Source: MFD00082-c5 sp963697995 (GTDB lineage Bacteria > Chlamydiota > Chlamydiia > Chlamydiales > JAJFMB01). Taken from it: 64,000 bases of DNA. Both the position numbers and the translations under genes were made by a program. Shown piece after piece: positions 15,782 through 25,039 of this stretch. The stretch is taken from contig OY969110.1 in the NCBI GenBank assembly GCA_963697995.1, forward strand, positions 930,001 through 994,000, written 5' to 3'. Under the pieces are notes generated by a model. That model worked only from the letters and a program-made list of their open reading frames with translations. It was not told the DNA's origin and ran no database searches. Each line of letters begins with the position of its first letter. Within the stretch, counting starts at the first letter, position 1.

Positions 15782-16726
15782 ATGGGTTCACCCTCTGTTC
15801 TTTTAGGTTGTTATTTTTTTGCTCAAAGCCGAGAAAATCATAGTTTTTCTACAGGAAATAGAAAAGCTCCTGATGTGATATCGGTTTTTGTTAAAAATCA
15901 ATTTGGGAAAATTGAATTTTTCGAACTTGAAAACAGTACAAATATTATTGGAAGGGAAGTCTTTTTCTTTGGTAGTTTCGTTGGTGTGTTTCGGATAATT
16001 GTTGCGGTTCAAGATATTTTTAAAAAAAAAGCTAGTAAAAACTTTAAAATTAAAGACTGTGTTAACGAATTTAAAAATATTGGCCGGGGGCTTGTTGAGT
16101 TTGTGCCCTTTTCTGGTATTTTGCTCTATAGATACGATAAAATAAGAAATGCTTGGAACCGTCGTCAATTGGTAAAGCAATTAGAGGATATTAAGGAAGG
16201 TGAGATGGGATTGGCTATCGATGGAAAAATCTTATTTCAAGTGTCACGCCTTCCGACAATATATGATGGATTAGTACTTTCTAACATGGTAGAAACTTGT
16301 AAGTCGCAAATGCGCTTTGCGACAGCGGGCCAAACCGTTGACGATCTTTTAAAGAAAGAAAATTTTAATTTCAATTATACCCCCCCAAACTTTAGCAGCT
16401 CTAGTAGCGGAGGTCAGCAATCAAAACCTTCTTCGCAAAATAATTTTAATAGCCAAGGCTATAGACAAAGTCAAAGTTCAAGGAACAATCATCAACATTA
16501 TCATTCAAGTTCTTATCAAACGGGAAATCCCAATGATTGCGTAAAAAATAGATCGGATTATTTAAAAGTTTTGGGACTTAAAGAAGGTGCTTCGGATGCT
16601 GAAATTAAAAAGGCATATCGTAAGTTATCTTTGAAATACCATCCGGATAAGGATCTGGGTAATCCTAAAGCGGCCGCAAATTTCCAAGAAATTTCTAATG
16701 CTTATCAGTATTTGTGTCCTTCTTAA
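15782..16726 (+). CDS. J-domain (DnaJ-like) protein with C-terminal J domain
   Basis: About 314 residues. The ATG at 15782 sits 8 bases after an AAGGA box; the earlier ATG at 15773 overlaps that box and is unlikely. The first 200 residues are unrecognised and include a hydrophobic segment (VFFFGSFVGVFRIIVAVQDIF). A low-complexity linker rich in Ser, Gln and Asn follows. The last 60 residues form a complete J domain (DYLKVLGLKEGASDAEIKKA, then KYHPDK with the essential HPD). J domains stimulate Hsp70 ATPase; with no zinc or substrate domain of DnaJ this is an orphan co-chaperone, and a host Hsp70 could be the partner if it is secreted. It converges on the next gene with a 4-base overlap. The function beyond Hsp70 contact is unknown. 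Confidence 0.8.
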   Translation: MGSPSVLLGCYFFAQSRENHSFSTGNRKAPDVISVFVKNQFGKIEFFELENSTNIIGREVFFFGSFVGVFRIIVAVQDIFKKKASKNFKIKDCVNEFKNIGRGLVEFVPFSGILLYRYDKIRNAWNRRQLVKQLEDIKEGEMGLAIDGKILFQVSRLPTIYDGLVLSNMVETCKSQMRFATAGQTVDDLLKKENFNFNYTPPNFSSSSSGGQQSKPSSQNNFNSQGYRQSQSSRNNHQHYHSSSYQTGNPNDCVKNRSDYLKVLGLKEGASDAEIKKAYRKLSLKYHPDKDLGNPKAAANFQEISNAYQYLCPS

Positions 16727-19700
16727 GACTGCATTTTAATTCTATCTGCTGCCATTTGCTCTATGATCCGATTTGGTAGTGTGTGTTCTTTTATCAGAAG
16801 ATAGAATTTTGGGTAGAAGTACTCGTATGTTCCGATTTTAGTTTTGTTTTTAAGGCAGAATTGGGAAAAATAGAGGTATATTTTATCAATCGTTTTTCTT
16901 AAAAAAAGATCTTTTTTTAAATTTAAGTCATTCTCTTTTAGCATCTTTGAACACATATTGAGGTAAGGGGTTAAAAGCTCCTGTTTTTCCCAGGCAAAAG
17001 TTAAACAATTGTCGTGATAGGTGATTAAAAGAGTGGCTAATTTTTCAAAGTAGTAAAGGATAATCTCATGGTTCTTGTCTTGTATAAATCGTCCAATTTT
17101 TGTAATAATTTCACCCATCATTTCGTAATAAAACCCATTATTTTTCGAGGTTAAAAAGTAAAGCTCAGCTGTTTCTATTGTTGTGATTGAGATTTGTATG
17201 ATTTGTTGCTTTTCATTTGTTGTTAAAGAAAAAGAAATTTTCGTTAAACTGTCTAATAACTCTAAAATTTTTTCCCCATTTGCTGCTTTAAGAGATGATT
17301 TGACTTGTTGGAGTAACTCTTTAGTCGTTTTGAGCCCTTTGCCATCCACTACATCGGAATTTTGTTGCTCCGTTTTTAAAAAGGCTTTTGTCGATGGTTT
17401 GTCTAAAAAGGCGAATTTCATTTTTACAAACTGTTTGACGTGTTCAACTTTAAGAGAAATGATTCTTTCTATAAGTTTAAAGAGCTTTTTTTCTAAAGAG
17501 GGCTCTTTTTGAGATGCTAAAATCAATCCATCTCCAAGGGTAATAATTAATGGAAATTTTTCAACATCTTCGATAACCTCCTCTAGCCAAAAACAATAGA
17601 GGTGTAAAAGGGGATCCTCCTTAAAGGTCACATTCCCACCCGTTGGGTAATTTTTTTCAAGTTGAGGAAAAAGCATTTTTGAAAGAGGGAAGTTGAGTTC
17701 AGTAAAAAGGTTTAAGTGCTCAGCAATTGCCACAATAGCGTTTTCTAATTCGGGAAAATCCTCTAAAAAGGTGTGGATGAGAGCTCTTAAGGCAAGATTT
17801 TCATGCGCTTTTTCCCTGTTAATGAGCTTGATAAAGGGTAAGAGATCTGCCGTTTTGACACCCCTCTTTTTTAATAAAGAGAGAATTTCATCGGTGGCTA
17901 TTTTCTCTAACATCTCTTTTGAGAATGTCTCTTTGTATTTTTCAACAAGGACTAATTTTTCTTCAGTGTTTAAATAAGGAACTACCTGTTTGATAAAGAG
18001 GATAAAATCACTCAAATCATTTTCTGGAATTTGTAGCTCTTTAACTAGTTGATAAAGCTCTAAAAGCGCTTTTTGAGATTTGATTTTCTCTCGATGTTTT
18101 AAAAAAGGGAAAGGAAATGTTTTTGTTTTTTTTATCAGATTTAAGATGTCGTTTAGGAGAGACTCGTTTTGTGGGAGGGGAGTGTCACTAAAATGAGCGA
18201 TGTGGTGTCTTAAAAGCTCGTTTAGGATCTCCTCCTCTTCAATAAGAGCTTCCCTCATGATGATCGAAAGGGTTTTTAATGGAAGAGTGCTCTTTTTTAA
18301 CTCAAACAAAAGATGTGTTTTAAACAGGGCGTCAATTTTAGCTGCTTTGTTTTTCTTAACCCAAAGAAGAGCCATCAGGGGGTCGTCTGTTTTGATGAGT
18401 TGATTTGCAAAACTGATCGCAAGATGCGTGCTTGGACCTCTTGGAAAAAGAGACATTAAGAGAGGTAGAGATTTATTTTTGTGGGGTAAAAGCTCCAAAA
18501 GGAGCGTTTCGTCGTCTATCTCAAATTTTTCGATGAGTTCAAAACACAAATCAAACTCATTCTCCTTTTTTAACTCATAGACAAGGTCAACGGCTATTTC
18601 TTTTGTGAGCTCGTGCGATTTAGCTTTCCTTTTAAGCCAAAAAATTCGAAAGCAATTTTGTTCAAGAAGCGATTCTATTAAGGGGAGGGAGGGTTTCTCT
18701 ATTGTTTTGGCAAGCTCGTGAACTTTGTTTTTTTCGATCTGTGCTTGTCGAATAAGTACTTCCTCAAGAGAAGGATCGTTGATCGGAATATTTAATAAAT
18801 GGATTTGAAAGGCAATATTTAAGTAAGTTAAATCATCTAAATGCTTTATAAGAAGTATCCAGCGCCCTAAATGGGTTCTTAGGGTTTCTTTCAAATCGTC
18901 GCTCCAATTAAGGGTTTTAAGGGCTGTTTGAAGCGCTTCAACCAATTTTTCTGAAGGGTTTTTTAATATAAGAGTAAAAAGAGAAGGGGGAATCGGATCT
19001 TGAACAAGTTCGTGAAGGGCATTTTTAAAGAGGTTAAAGACCGTTTTTTCTGTAAGAAGGGAGACGTATTTTGGGAAACTATCTTTAAATAATTTTTTTA
19101 GTTCCTCTTTTTGCGAGGGTGTTTTTGCAATTTCAGTTAGTTTTAAAAAAAGTTTTGGTGTTTTTTCTTTGCGGAAAGCAGTTAAAGTGAGGAAATACTC
19201 TGCTCCTTCTGGGGAATGGGTTAAATCGTTTAAGTTTTTTGCAATTTCGAGAAAATAGAGATCGAGCTCTAAATTTTCTTTAAGAGGTAAGTAGCGCCGC
19301 TCAATTTTTTTTCCCAGAGAGTAAGCCCCTTCAAAATCCTCTCTTTTTGTTTTCTGAAATATCTTGAAACTAAGTTCTTCTTTTATTTTTTTCCCCTCTT
19401 CTGTTTTTGTCGAAACCGTTTTAATATGTTTTTCAAATAACGGATGATTGGAGCGAGAGAAAATTTGAAGCGCCTTCACATTGTAGGGCTCAGTTTTTTT
19501 AAGAAAAAGAAAGATCTCTTCGGTTTTTTCATCAAGCCCTTCATTTTCAAGTGCTTTAAGAAGGGTTAGAAGTGCTTGATACACCTCTTCCTTTGGAGTT
19601 ATTTTTTGGTGTTCTTGTATCAAGAGTTTAGCTGAGATTAAGCGAAGAGGTAAAAACTTAAGAGGGGGAAACATTAAAAAGTAGGTGATATGTTGCGTTG

Positions 19701-20196
19701 GGGTCAATACGTTAGCCTGTTGGAGCTTGATAAAGAGTTTTTGGAAAAGCTCTTCATGCTCCTTAGCTAATAAATCGAGGAGATCAAGAAAGGGTTGAGG
19801 ATGGGTAACAGGTGTTTTTAAAACGAGTATAAAAAAGGTTAAAAAGGGGGAGAGCGTATGAAACCCTGAAAAATCTTTGATCAATGAAAACAAGACGTTT
19901 TTTTTGAGATTAGCTTTTGTGTTTGAAAACGAGATGGGAATTTTGTAGTGAGCTTTGGTGATTTCGAGTAGGTAGAGGGCCAAAGGTCTGGGAGCCTCTT
20001 CGAGCAGTTTTGGCAACTCCTCTAAAGGAAAGTGATCGATCTCTTCCAATTTTGAGAGCAAAGTTTTGACGATAATTCCCCAAAAACCTTTTGTATTTAG
20101 GGCCGCTTCTCTGTCGGGTAACACTTTTTTTAAGGCGGCTTTGTCTAAAAAAACGATCTTTTCCTTTTGGAGGGGTTTCCCATTTTTGTTTTTCAA
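16723..20196 (-). CDS. Large unrecognised helical protein (probable 3' part of a frameshifted gene)
   Basis: 1157 residues from a TTG start, with no recognised domain. The whole length is Leu/Lys/Glu-rich and appears to be made of short amphipathic helices, like HEAT- or TPR-type solenoids, with no transmembrane segments or signal peptide. Its first codons overlap the preceding reading frame by 287 bases. In that overlap this frame reads like normal protein (KIVFLDKAALKKVLPDREAAL) while the other frame reads like noise (RQRSGPKYKRFLGNYRQ). The simplest view is one gene of about 1550 codons with a single-base shift near 20165-20200, in an A-rich run (GAAAAACAAAAA). Codon use is like that of its neighbours. 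Confidence 0.6.
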   Translation of the reverse strand: MKNKNGKPLQKEKIVFLDKAALKKVLPDREAALNTKGFWGIIVKTLLSKLEEIDHFPLEELPKLLEEAPRPLALYLLEITKAHYKIPISFSNTKANLKKNVLFSLIKDFSGFHTLSPFLTFFILVLKTPVTHPQPFLDLLDLLAKEHEELFQKLFIKLQQANVLTPTQHITYFLMFPPLKFLPLRLISAKLLIQEHQKITPKEEVYQALLTLLKALENEGLDEKTEEIFLFLKKTEPYNVKALQIFSRSNHPLFEKHIKTVSTKTEEGKKIKEELSFKIFQKTKREDFEGAYSLGKKIERRYLPLKENLELDLYFLEIAKNLNDLTHSPEGAEYFLTLTAFRKEKTPKLFLKLTEIAKTPSQKEELKKLFKDSFPKYVSLLTEKTVFNLFKNALHELVQDPIPPSLFTLILKNPSEKLVEALQTALKTLNWSDDLKETLRTHLGRWILLIKHLDDLTYLNIAFQIHLLNIPINDPSLEEVLIRQAQIEKNKVHELAKTIEKPSLPLIESLLEQNCFRIFWLKRKAKSHELTKEIAVDLVYELKKENEFDLCFELIEKFEIDDETLLLELLPHKNKSLPLLMSLFPRGPSTHLAISFANQLIKTDDPLMALLWVKKNKAAKIDALFKTHLLFELKKSTLPLKTLSIIMREALIEEEEILNELLRHHIAHFSDTPLPQNESLLNDILNLIKKTKTFPFPFLKHREKIKSQKALLELYQLVKELQIPENDLSDFILFIKQVVPYLNTEEKLVLVEKYKETFSKEMLEKIATDEILSLLKKRGVKTADLLPFIKLINREKAHENLALRALIHTFLEDFPELENAIVAIAEHLNLFTELNFPLSKMLFPQLEKNYPTGGNVTFKEDPLLHLYCFWLEEVIEDVEKFPLIITLGDGLILASQKEPSLEKKLFKLIERIISLKVEHVKQFVKMKFAFLDKPSTKAFLKTEQQNSDVVDGKGLKTTKELLQQVKSSLKAANGEKILELLDSLTKISFSLTTNEKQQIIQISITTIETAELYFLTSKNNGFYYEMMGEIITKIGRFIQDKNHEIILYYFEKLATLLITYHDNCLTFAWEKQELLTPYLNMCSKMLKENDLNLKKDLFLRKTIDKIYLYFSQFCLKNKTKIGTYEYFYPKFYLLIKEHTLPNRIIEQMAADRIKMQS

Positions 20197-21358
20197 GTCG
20201 AATTAATGTTTCTTTGTTCAATGGGGGGATTAAGGTTTGGGAGTGTTTATTTTCCGGATTAACAGCCCTTGAGAGGAAAAATTCTGAGAGATGGAGTACT
20301 GGTTGAATGGTTTTATCTGCGTGGAGGCAATACTTAAGATGGGTGTCTAAAATCCATCCATCTAAGTTTTGGGGTTCGAGAAAAGGGGTGTTGGGGTACC
20401 AATGAAGAAGATGTTTTTTTAAAGCCACGCTTGAATCGGGATTATTTTTAAATCTTTGCGAGACAACTTTTTGAAAATGTTTCGGAATCTCCTCATTTTG
20501 AATTGTTTTGACAAGCTTTGTTTGAACAGATGTGTCAAGAGTGCGGTATCCTTTGCAAAGAAGTGCCTGGTAGATAAAAATGCCTGAGAGATCGATCGTT
20601 TCGGGGTTTTTTGCTTGAATAATTTTTAAGACGATAGCTGTAAAGGCCTGGAAGAGATTTTCGGGAAGGGTATCGGGGATTTGTTGGATGTCAAGCTCAG
20701 TAGCATCTCTTGAAAAAAGAGCTTTTCGTTTTATCGAGTTGACAACTAGAAGTTCGAGGGGCCCAAGTGTTATCGTGGCGTAGCTGTTGTCTCCATCTTT
20801 TTGGATGTGAAGTTTTTTAAAAAAGGTCTCTTTGACGATCTGTTTTTTTTGTTTATCTTGAAAAACGGATGGGAGTTTTTGTTCTGCAAGTTTATCGATA
20901 ACTTTTTTTTTAAGTGGATCTAGTTCCTTACTTGTATACACTCTTAAATCGTAATCGTTTGGAGGGGTATCGAACTCTTCTAAAAGGGAATCATCGATGT
21001 CGAATCCCAATGAGAGAAACATTTGTTTGACAAAGGTTTTTCCAAAGAGGTAGGGGACTGAGCTACCGACCAAACAGATTTTATCGGGGTTAATTTCAAG
21101 AAAAGAGATGAGTTCGTTAAAAGAGAGCGTGAAGCTGTGTTTATTGTCTGTTGAGCTTAATTGAAAAGTGTTAGAGAGGAGGGCGGAGATTTTTTTTTCG
21201 ACGAGCTCTTTAGGAAAGCTGATTTTGGGTAGACGGAGGAGTTCACCTGAGGAGTTGATAAGCCCTGCATTGATAAAGGCTTCGAGTCCCTCATCAATAG
21301 AATAAATTTTTTTAATTAATAATATTTGAGAATCGGAGGAAGAGACAGAGGAGATCAA
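19910..21358 (-). CDS. Unrecognised protein with a nucleotidyltransferase-like motif (5' part of a frameshifted gene)
   Basis: A frame of 482 residues starting at a TTG that overlaps the stop codon of the upstream gene as TTGA. Residues about 95-145 read CLVGSSVPYLFGK ... PPNDYDLRVY, which resembles the glycine-serine and DxD metal-binding motifs of polymerase-beta-type nucleotidyltransferases; this is inference from a short motif. Credible protein continues to about residue 387 (LIRLEKQK). The remaining 95 residues are Arg/Ser-rich and look out of frame, and the real continuation is the frame starting at 20196. So this gene and the next one down are probably a single broken or miscalled gene. 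Confidence 0.55.
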   Translation of the reverse strand: MISSVSSSDSQILLIKKIYSIDEGLEAFINAGLINSSGELLRLPKISFPKELVEKKISALLSNTFQLSSTDNKHSFTLSFNELISFLEINPDKICLVGSSVPYLFGKTFVKQMFLSLGFDIDDSLLEEFDTPPNDYDLRVYTSKELDPLKKKVIDKLAEQKLPSVFQDKQKKQIVKETFFKKLHIQKDGDNSYATITLGPLELLVVNSIKRKALFSRDATELDIQQIPDTLPENLFQAFTAIVLKIIQAKNPETIDLSGIFIYQALLCKGYRTLDTSVQTKLVKTIQNEEIPKHFQKVVSQRFKNNPDSSVALKKHLLHWYPNTPFLEPQNLDGWILDTHLKYCLHADKTIQPVLHLSEFFLSRAVNPENKHSQTLIPPLNKETLIRLEKQKWETPPKGKDRFFRQSRLKKSVTRQRSGPKYKRFLGNYRQNFALKIGRDRSLSFRGVAKTARRGSQTFGPLPTRNHQSSLQNSHLVFKHKS

Positions 21359-21891
21359 GGTGTTGGTTTTTGGTTTTTAATTTTTTTGGTTTCAATTTTA
21401 GCGGGGATTTTTTGTGGGATTTCTTTTGTGGGTCCATCGTAGTAGTAGGCTGAGAAGACAATAGAGAGGGTTCCAATGATTGATTCTTTTCCATCGGCAA
21501 TTAAAGAGGCTTGAAACTGTCTAACACCCCAATCGTATCGTACGAAATCGAAGAGGGAGGGCCAATATTTTGAAAAGTTAAAGGGGATGGAGATTTCTTG
21601 TCCTGGAAGGAGAGCGGGTATGGGGAGTTTGTCTGAGACAAAGAGTAGGCTATTGGGTTCTTTTTCTAGGGGTTCGGGGAAGATGAATTTTAGGTAGAGT
21701 TTTCCTGGAGAGCTTGTGAAGTCGCCGACGTTTTTGATAACGGCGACGATCTTCATGGGGGTGCCTGGAGTGATTTTTGAGACTTTGTTATCGTTATCGG
21801 GATTGGGGATGAGTTTAGCTTGTAGTGAAGTCCATTTTTGTTCATCTGCGATTAACGAGGTGGTGAGAAGGAAAAAGAGAAGGAAACGCAT
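21355..21891 (-). CDS. Secreted beta-rich protein of unknown function
   Basis: 178 residues with a clear signal peptide (MRFLLFFLLTTSLIADE) and a mature part with the feel of a CARDB/immunoglobulin-like beta sandwich: PGTPMKIVAVIKNVGDFTSSPGKLYLKF, later LPGQEISIPFNF. The C-terminus is Lys/Pro-rich (KIPAKIETKKIKNQKPTP). Translation is coupled to the next gene by a TTGA overlap. It is probably periplasmic or surface exposed. No family was recognised with certainty. Confidence 0.65.
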   Translation of the reverse strand: MRFLLFFLLTTSLIADEQKWTSLQAKLIPNPDNDNKVSKITPGTPMKIVAVIKNVGDFTSSPGKLYLKFIFPEPLEKEPNSLLFVSDKLPIPALLPGQEISIPFNFSKYWPSLFDFVRYDWGVRQFQASLIADGKESIIGTLSIVFSAYYYDGPTKEIPQKIPAKIETKKIKNQKPTP

Positions 21892-22009
21892 ATTTTTAGC
21901 TCCTTTTTGACGAGACTTTACCTTATATGAAAAGGACGTTTAAACTTCAAGTCCCATTCGAACTGCCTTAAAAAAACTAGCCCTTGCCCTGCCCTAAACT
22001 TGCCCTTGC

Positions 22010-22709
22010 CCTTGCCCATTAAGCGTCAAACAAGGCCGTGTATTTAAAACCGCGAAGCGGTTGCCGGAAGGGGTAAGGGGAAACCGCGCAGGGGTTTCCC
22101 ACTTAGATGGAATCATTACAATTGATCAAGAAGATTCGATTATAGTTTGTTATTTGATGTTTACAACTTAAAGCATCTTTAAAAGGGGGAACCGCGCAGG
22201 GGTTTCCCCACTTAGATGAAATCATTACAATTGATCAAGAAGATTCGAGATTATAGTTTGTTCTTTGATGTTTACAACTTAAAGCATCTTTAAAGGGGAA
22301 ATCTCGCAGGGGTTTCCCCACTTAGATGAAATCATTACAATTGATCAAGATGATTCGAGATTACAGTTTGTTCTTTGATGTTTACAACTTAAAGCATCTT
22401 TAAAGGGGAAATCTCGCAGGGGTTTCCCCACTTAGATGAAATCATTACAATTGATCAAGAAGATTCGAGATTACAGTTTGTTCTTCGATGTTTACAACTT
22501 AAAGCATATTTAAAAGGGGGAACCGCGCAGGGGTTTCCCCACTTAGATAAAATCATTACAATTGATCAAGAAGATTCGAGATTATAGTTTGTTCTTCGAT
22601 GTTTACTACTTAAAGCATCTTTAAAGGGGGACCCGCGGTTCCCCTTACCTCCGGCAACCGCTTCGCGGTTTTAAATACATGACCTCGTTTGACGCTTACA
22701 GGGCAAGGT
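22010..22709. repeat. Inverted-repeat-bounded minisatellite, five 110-bp units
   Basis: The left arm (22010-22080) and right arm (22640-22709) are imperfect inverted copies sharing AAGCGTCAAAC, TATTTAAAACCGCGAAGCGG and TTGCCGG. Between them the phrase GGGGTTTCCC recurs at 22091, 22199, 22309, 22419 and 22530, giving units of 108-111 bp. Each unit carries its own small hairpin (GGGGAAACC / GGTTTCCCC) and a conserved ATCATTACAATTGATCAAGA core. No gene is visible. It lies between the 5' end of the CARDB-like gene and the 3' end of pit. Confidence 0.9.
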
Positions 22710-22770
22710 TGTTTGAAGGAATAGGTAAAGACTGGATTCATTTGGGCAACGGCAAAGGTAGGTAGAAGAA

Positions 22771-24186
22771 TTATGTAAAAAGAGTTTTTAATCCTAGGAA
22801 AAAGACGCAAGTTAATAAAGCCCCAATCGGAATTGTCACAATCCAAGAGGTGATAATATCTCTTATCGTACCCAAATTGATCGCTTCAATTCCTCTCGCC
22901 ATTCCAACGCCAATAACCGCTCCCACAAGTGTGTGGGTCGTCGAGATCGGAAGGCCAAGTCTTGAGGCAATGAGAATCGTCGCTGCCGCTCCAAACTCTG
23001 CTGCAAATCCCCTCGTAGGCGTCAGCTCCGTAATCTTCTTACCCACCGTTTCAATCACTCGCCAGCCCCAGGTCGCTAAACCTAACACAATTCCAAATCC
23101 CCCAAGGGCTAAAATCCAGTTGGGTGTCTCTTGCGCGTTTAAATAACTCGTTTGTAAAAATGAAACCGCAGCTGCGATCGGACCAATCGCATTCGCTACA
23201 TCGTTTGCCCCATGAGCAAAAGCCATCATACAGGCAGTAAATATTTGGAGGTATCCAAAGATTTTTTCCACTTCGTCATACTCTGAGTGGATGTAATCGA
23301 GTGAATTTTTTTCAGAGACGTTCTCGTTTAAAAGTTTGATCTCGTCTAGCAAAGCTGTCACTTTTGTTTGCATCGCCCCTTGAGCCGACGCTTGAACACG
23401 GCTTAAGTGTTTCTCAGCTTTTCTCAAACCCCTCGAAAGAGTCGCCACTTGTTCAAGCTTTGCAAGAGCTGGTGAATGGTGATGAGGAATTTTTTTTAAT
23501 AAAATATGACTCAAAAAAGCTGTAGCTGAAGCTATTAAAAGACTTGCCAAAATCGAAGGAAAAAGTGAGAGCTCAAAGGGTAAGTTGTGCAACCCCTTGT
23601 AAATAAGAGTTAAGGTTAAAGTAAAAAATACAAATAAGACGAGCCAGGGAGTTAGTTTTTTGGCTGCCGCAGCAGGGCTTGGTTTGTAGAGAATTTCTCG
23701 TCTTAAAAGAGTGAAGAGGCAGTAGGCTATCACTCCTCCAAAAAGAGGAGAGAGGATCCAGCTAAAAACAATCGTGATCACATTTCCCCAGTAAATCGCC
23801 TCTGATCCCCCCGCTAAGACTCCAAATCCAACAAGAGCTCCAACGATAGAATGGGTTGTCGATACCGGCCAACCCATGTAGGAAGCTACCTGTAGCCAAA
23901 AACCTGTAGCTAAAAGCGCTGAAAGCATTCCCAAAACAAAAATTATAGGTTTAAGTGTGAAAAATCCTTGGTCGATGATCCCGCTTTGCACCGTTTCAGA
24001 GACGTAGGAACCAAAAAAGAAAGCCCCACAAAACTCTAAAATTGCAGCAATAATAACCGCTTGTTTTAAGGTAAGGGCTTTTGAGCCCACAGAGGTTCCC
24101 ATGGCGTTTGCAACATCGTTTGCCCCGATGCTCCAGGCCATGTAAAATCCAGCAATGAGAAGTGAAGTAAATAAAATAAGATCCAT
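22771..24186 (-). CDS. pit: Inorganic phosphate transporter, PiT family
   Basis: A 471-residue inner-membrane permease with about ten to twelve hydrophobic segments. The duplicated PiT signature is visible: GANDVANAMGTSVGSKALT near residue 22 and GANDVANAIGPIAAAV in the second half, each followed by a PVSTTHSIVGALVG / PISTTHTLVGAVIG motif. A central cytoplasmic stretch (LEQVATLSRGLRKAEKHLSRVQ) separates the halves. It transports phosphate with protons or sodium. It follows the DUF47 gene by 49 bases on the same strand, a pairing conserved in Chlamydia and many other bacteria. Confidence 0.94.
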   Translation of the reverse strand: MDLILFTSLLIAGFYMAWSIGANDVANAMGTSVGSKALTLKQAVIIAAILEFCGAFFFGSYVSETVQSGIIDQGFFTLKPIIFVLGMLSALLATGFWLQVASYMGWPVSTTHSIVGALVGFGVLAGGSEAIYWGNVITIVFSWILSPLFGGVIAYCLFTLLRREILYKPSPAAAAKKLTPWLVLFVFFTLTLTLIYKGLHNLPFELSLFPSILASLLIASATAFLSHILLKKIPHHHSPALAKLEQVATLSRGLRKAEKHLSRVQASAQGAMQTKVTALLDEIKLLNENVSEKNSLDYIHSEYDEVEKIFGYLQIFTACMMAFAHGANDVANAIGPIAAAVSFLQTSYLNAQETPNWILALGGFGIVLGLATWGWRVIETVGKKITELTPTRGFAAEFGAAATILIASRLGLPISTTHTLVGAVIGVGMARGIEAINLGTIRDIITSWIVTIPIGALLTCVFFLGLKTLFT

Positions 24187-24235
24187 AAATGGCGAAACTA
24201 ATTGTGTTTTAGCATGTTTTGCTTTAATTCACAAA

Positions 24236-24910
24236 TTATTTGTGTTCTAATGTCATCCTTATTTGGTTGCCTAATCGTTCAGATATATTCGAAACAGCAG
24301 CTATTTTTTCAAAAATTTTCATCCAAAGAAAAAAGGTCGAGTAACTCATCTCATGTTCGTAATCGATAAGACCTTTCACTAATTTCTTTTGGATTTGATC
24401 CCCTTCCCTCTCTTTTGCAGCTACGGTCCGCGAGAGTTGTCTCACTTTATCAGCCTCAATACCTCCAAAAGAAGATTCTAAAAGCTCGTGTAACTCTTTG
24501 ACAATAAGCACAACAGTATCGAAAGCTTCAATGTTTTTTGTTAAAAAAAGTTCGAAATCAGGTTTCACGGCAAAGGGTAGAGAAAGCGATTTGAGCCCCA
24601 TCATCACAGCTACGTCTTCCACGCTGTCTGCTATTTGGTCTTGAAGTTTTAATATCTCTAGTAAGTCACGTCTTTCGATCGGCATAAAAAGGCTCTTCGG
24701 AAGCTCAGTCTGGATAGCGTCTCTTGTAATGTCAGCTTCATGCTCAAGATTTGAGATTTCGTTTGCAACGCGGTTCATTCCTTCAGGATCATCTTTTTCA
24801 AGGAAGGAAAAAAGAGCGGGGAGTTTGTGGACACAGCTAGCTACTTTCTCCATATGAGATCTCAAAGGAGTAAAAGGGGAGCGTCCAAATAAATTGGAAA
24901 GAGCTCGCAT
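24236..24910 (-). CDS. DUF47 / PhoU-like regulator of phosphate transporter
   Basis: About 224 residues, all helical, of the DUF47 (TIGR00153/PhoU_div) family. The segments SNLEHEADITRDAIQTEL and KLQDQIADSVEDVAVMMGLK are typical metal-binding helical repeats with E/D-x3-D patterns. The ATG at 24910 is preferred because AAGGA lies 7 bases upstream; an ATG at 24931 would add seven residues. It is co-oriented with and just upstream of pit, so it probably modulates that permease. It is cytoplasmic with no signal sequence. Confidence 0.9.
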   Translation of the reverse strand: MRALSNLFGRSPFTPLRSHMEKVASCVHKLPALFSFLEKDDPEGMNRVANEISNLEHEADITRDAIQTELPKSLFMPIERRDLLEILKLQDQIADSVEDVAVMMGLKSLSLPFAVKPDFELFLTKNIEAFDTVVLIVKELHELLESSFGGIEADKVRQLSRTVAAKEREGDQIQKKLVKGLIDYEHEMSYSTFFLWMKIFEKIAAVSNISERLGNQIRMTLEHK

Positions 24911-25039
24911 GAGTGAATCCTTAAAATACATTTCGTCCCGATTATTGCATGAATTGCTATTTTTATCAATTCATAAATCTTGATAATAAAGAACGAGATC
25001 ACTAAAATTTGCCCTTTTTAGAAGATCTAGAGGTTTGCT

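Noticed and set aside
22091..22640. CRISPR-like array
   Set aside because: Units are near-identical over the full 110 bp with no variable spacers, and no cas genes are present. The same holds for the 129-bp and 67-bp arrays.
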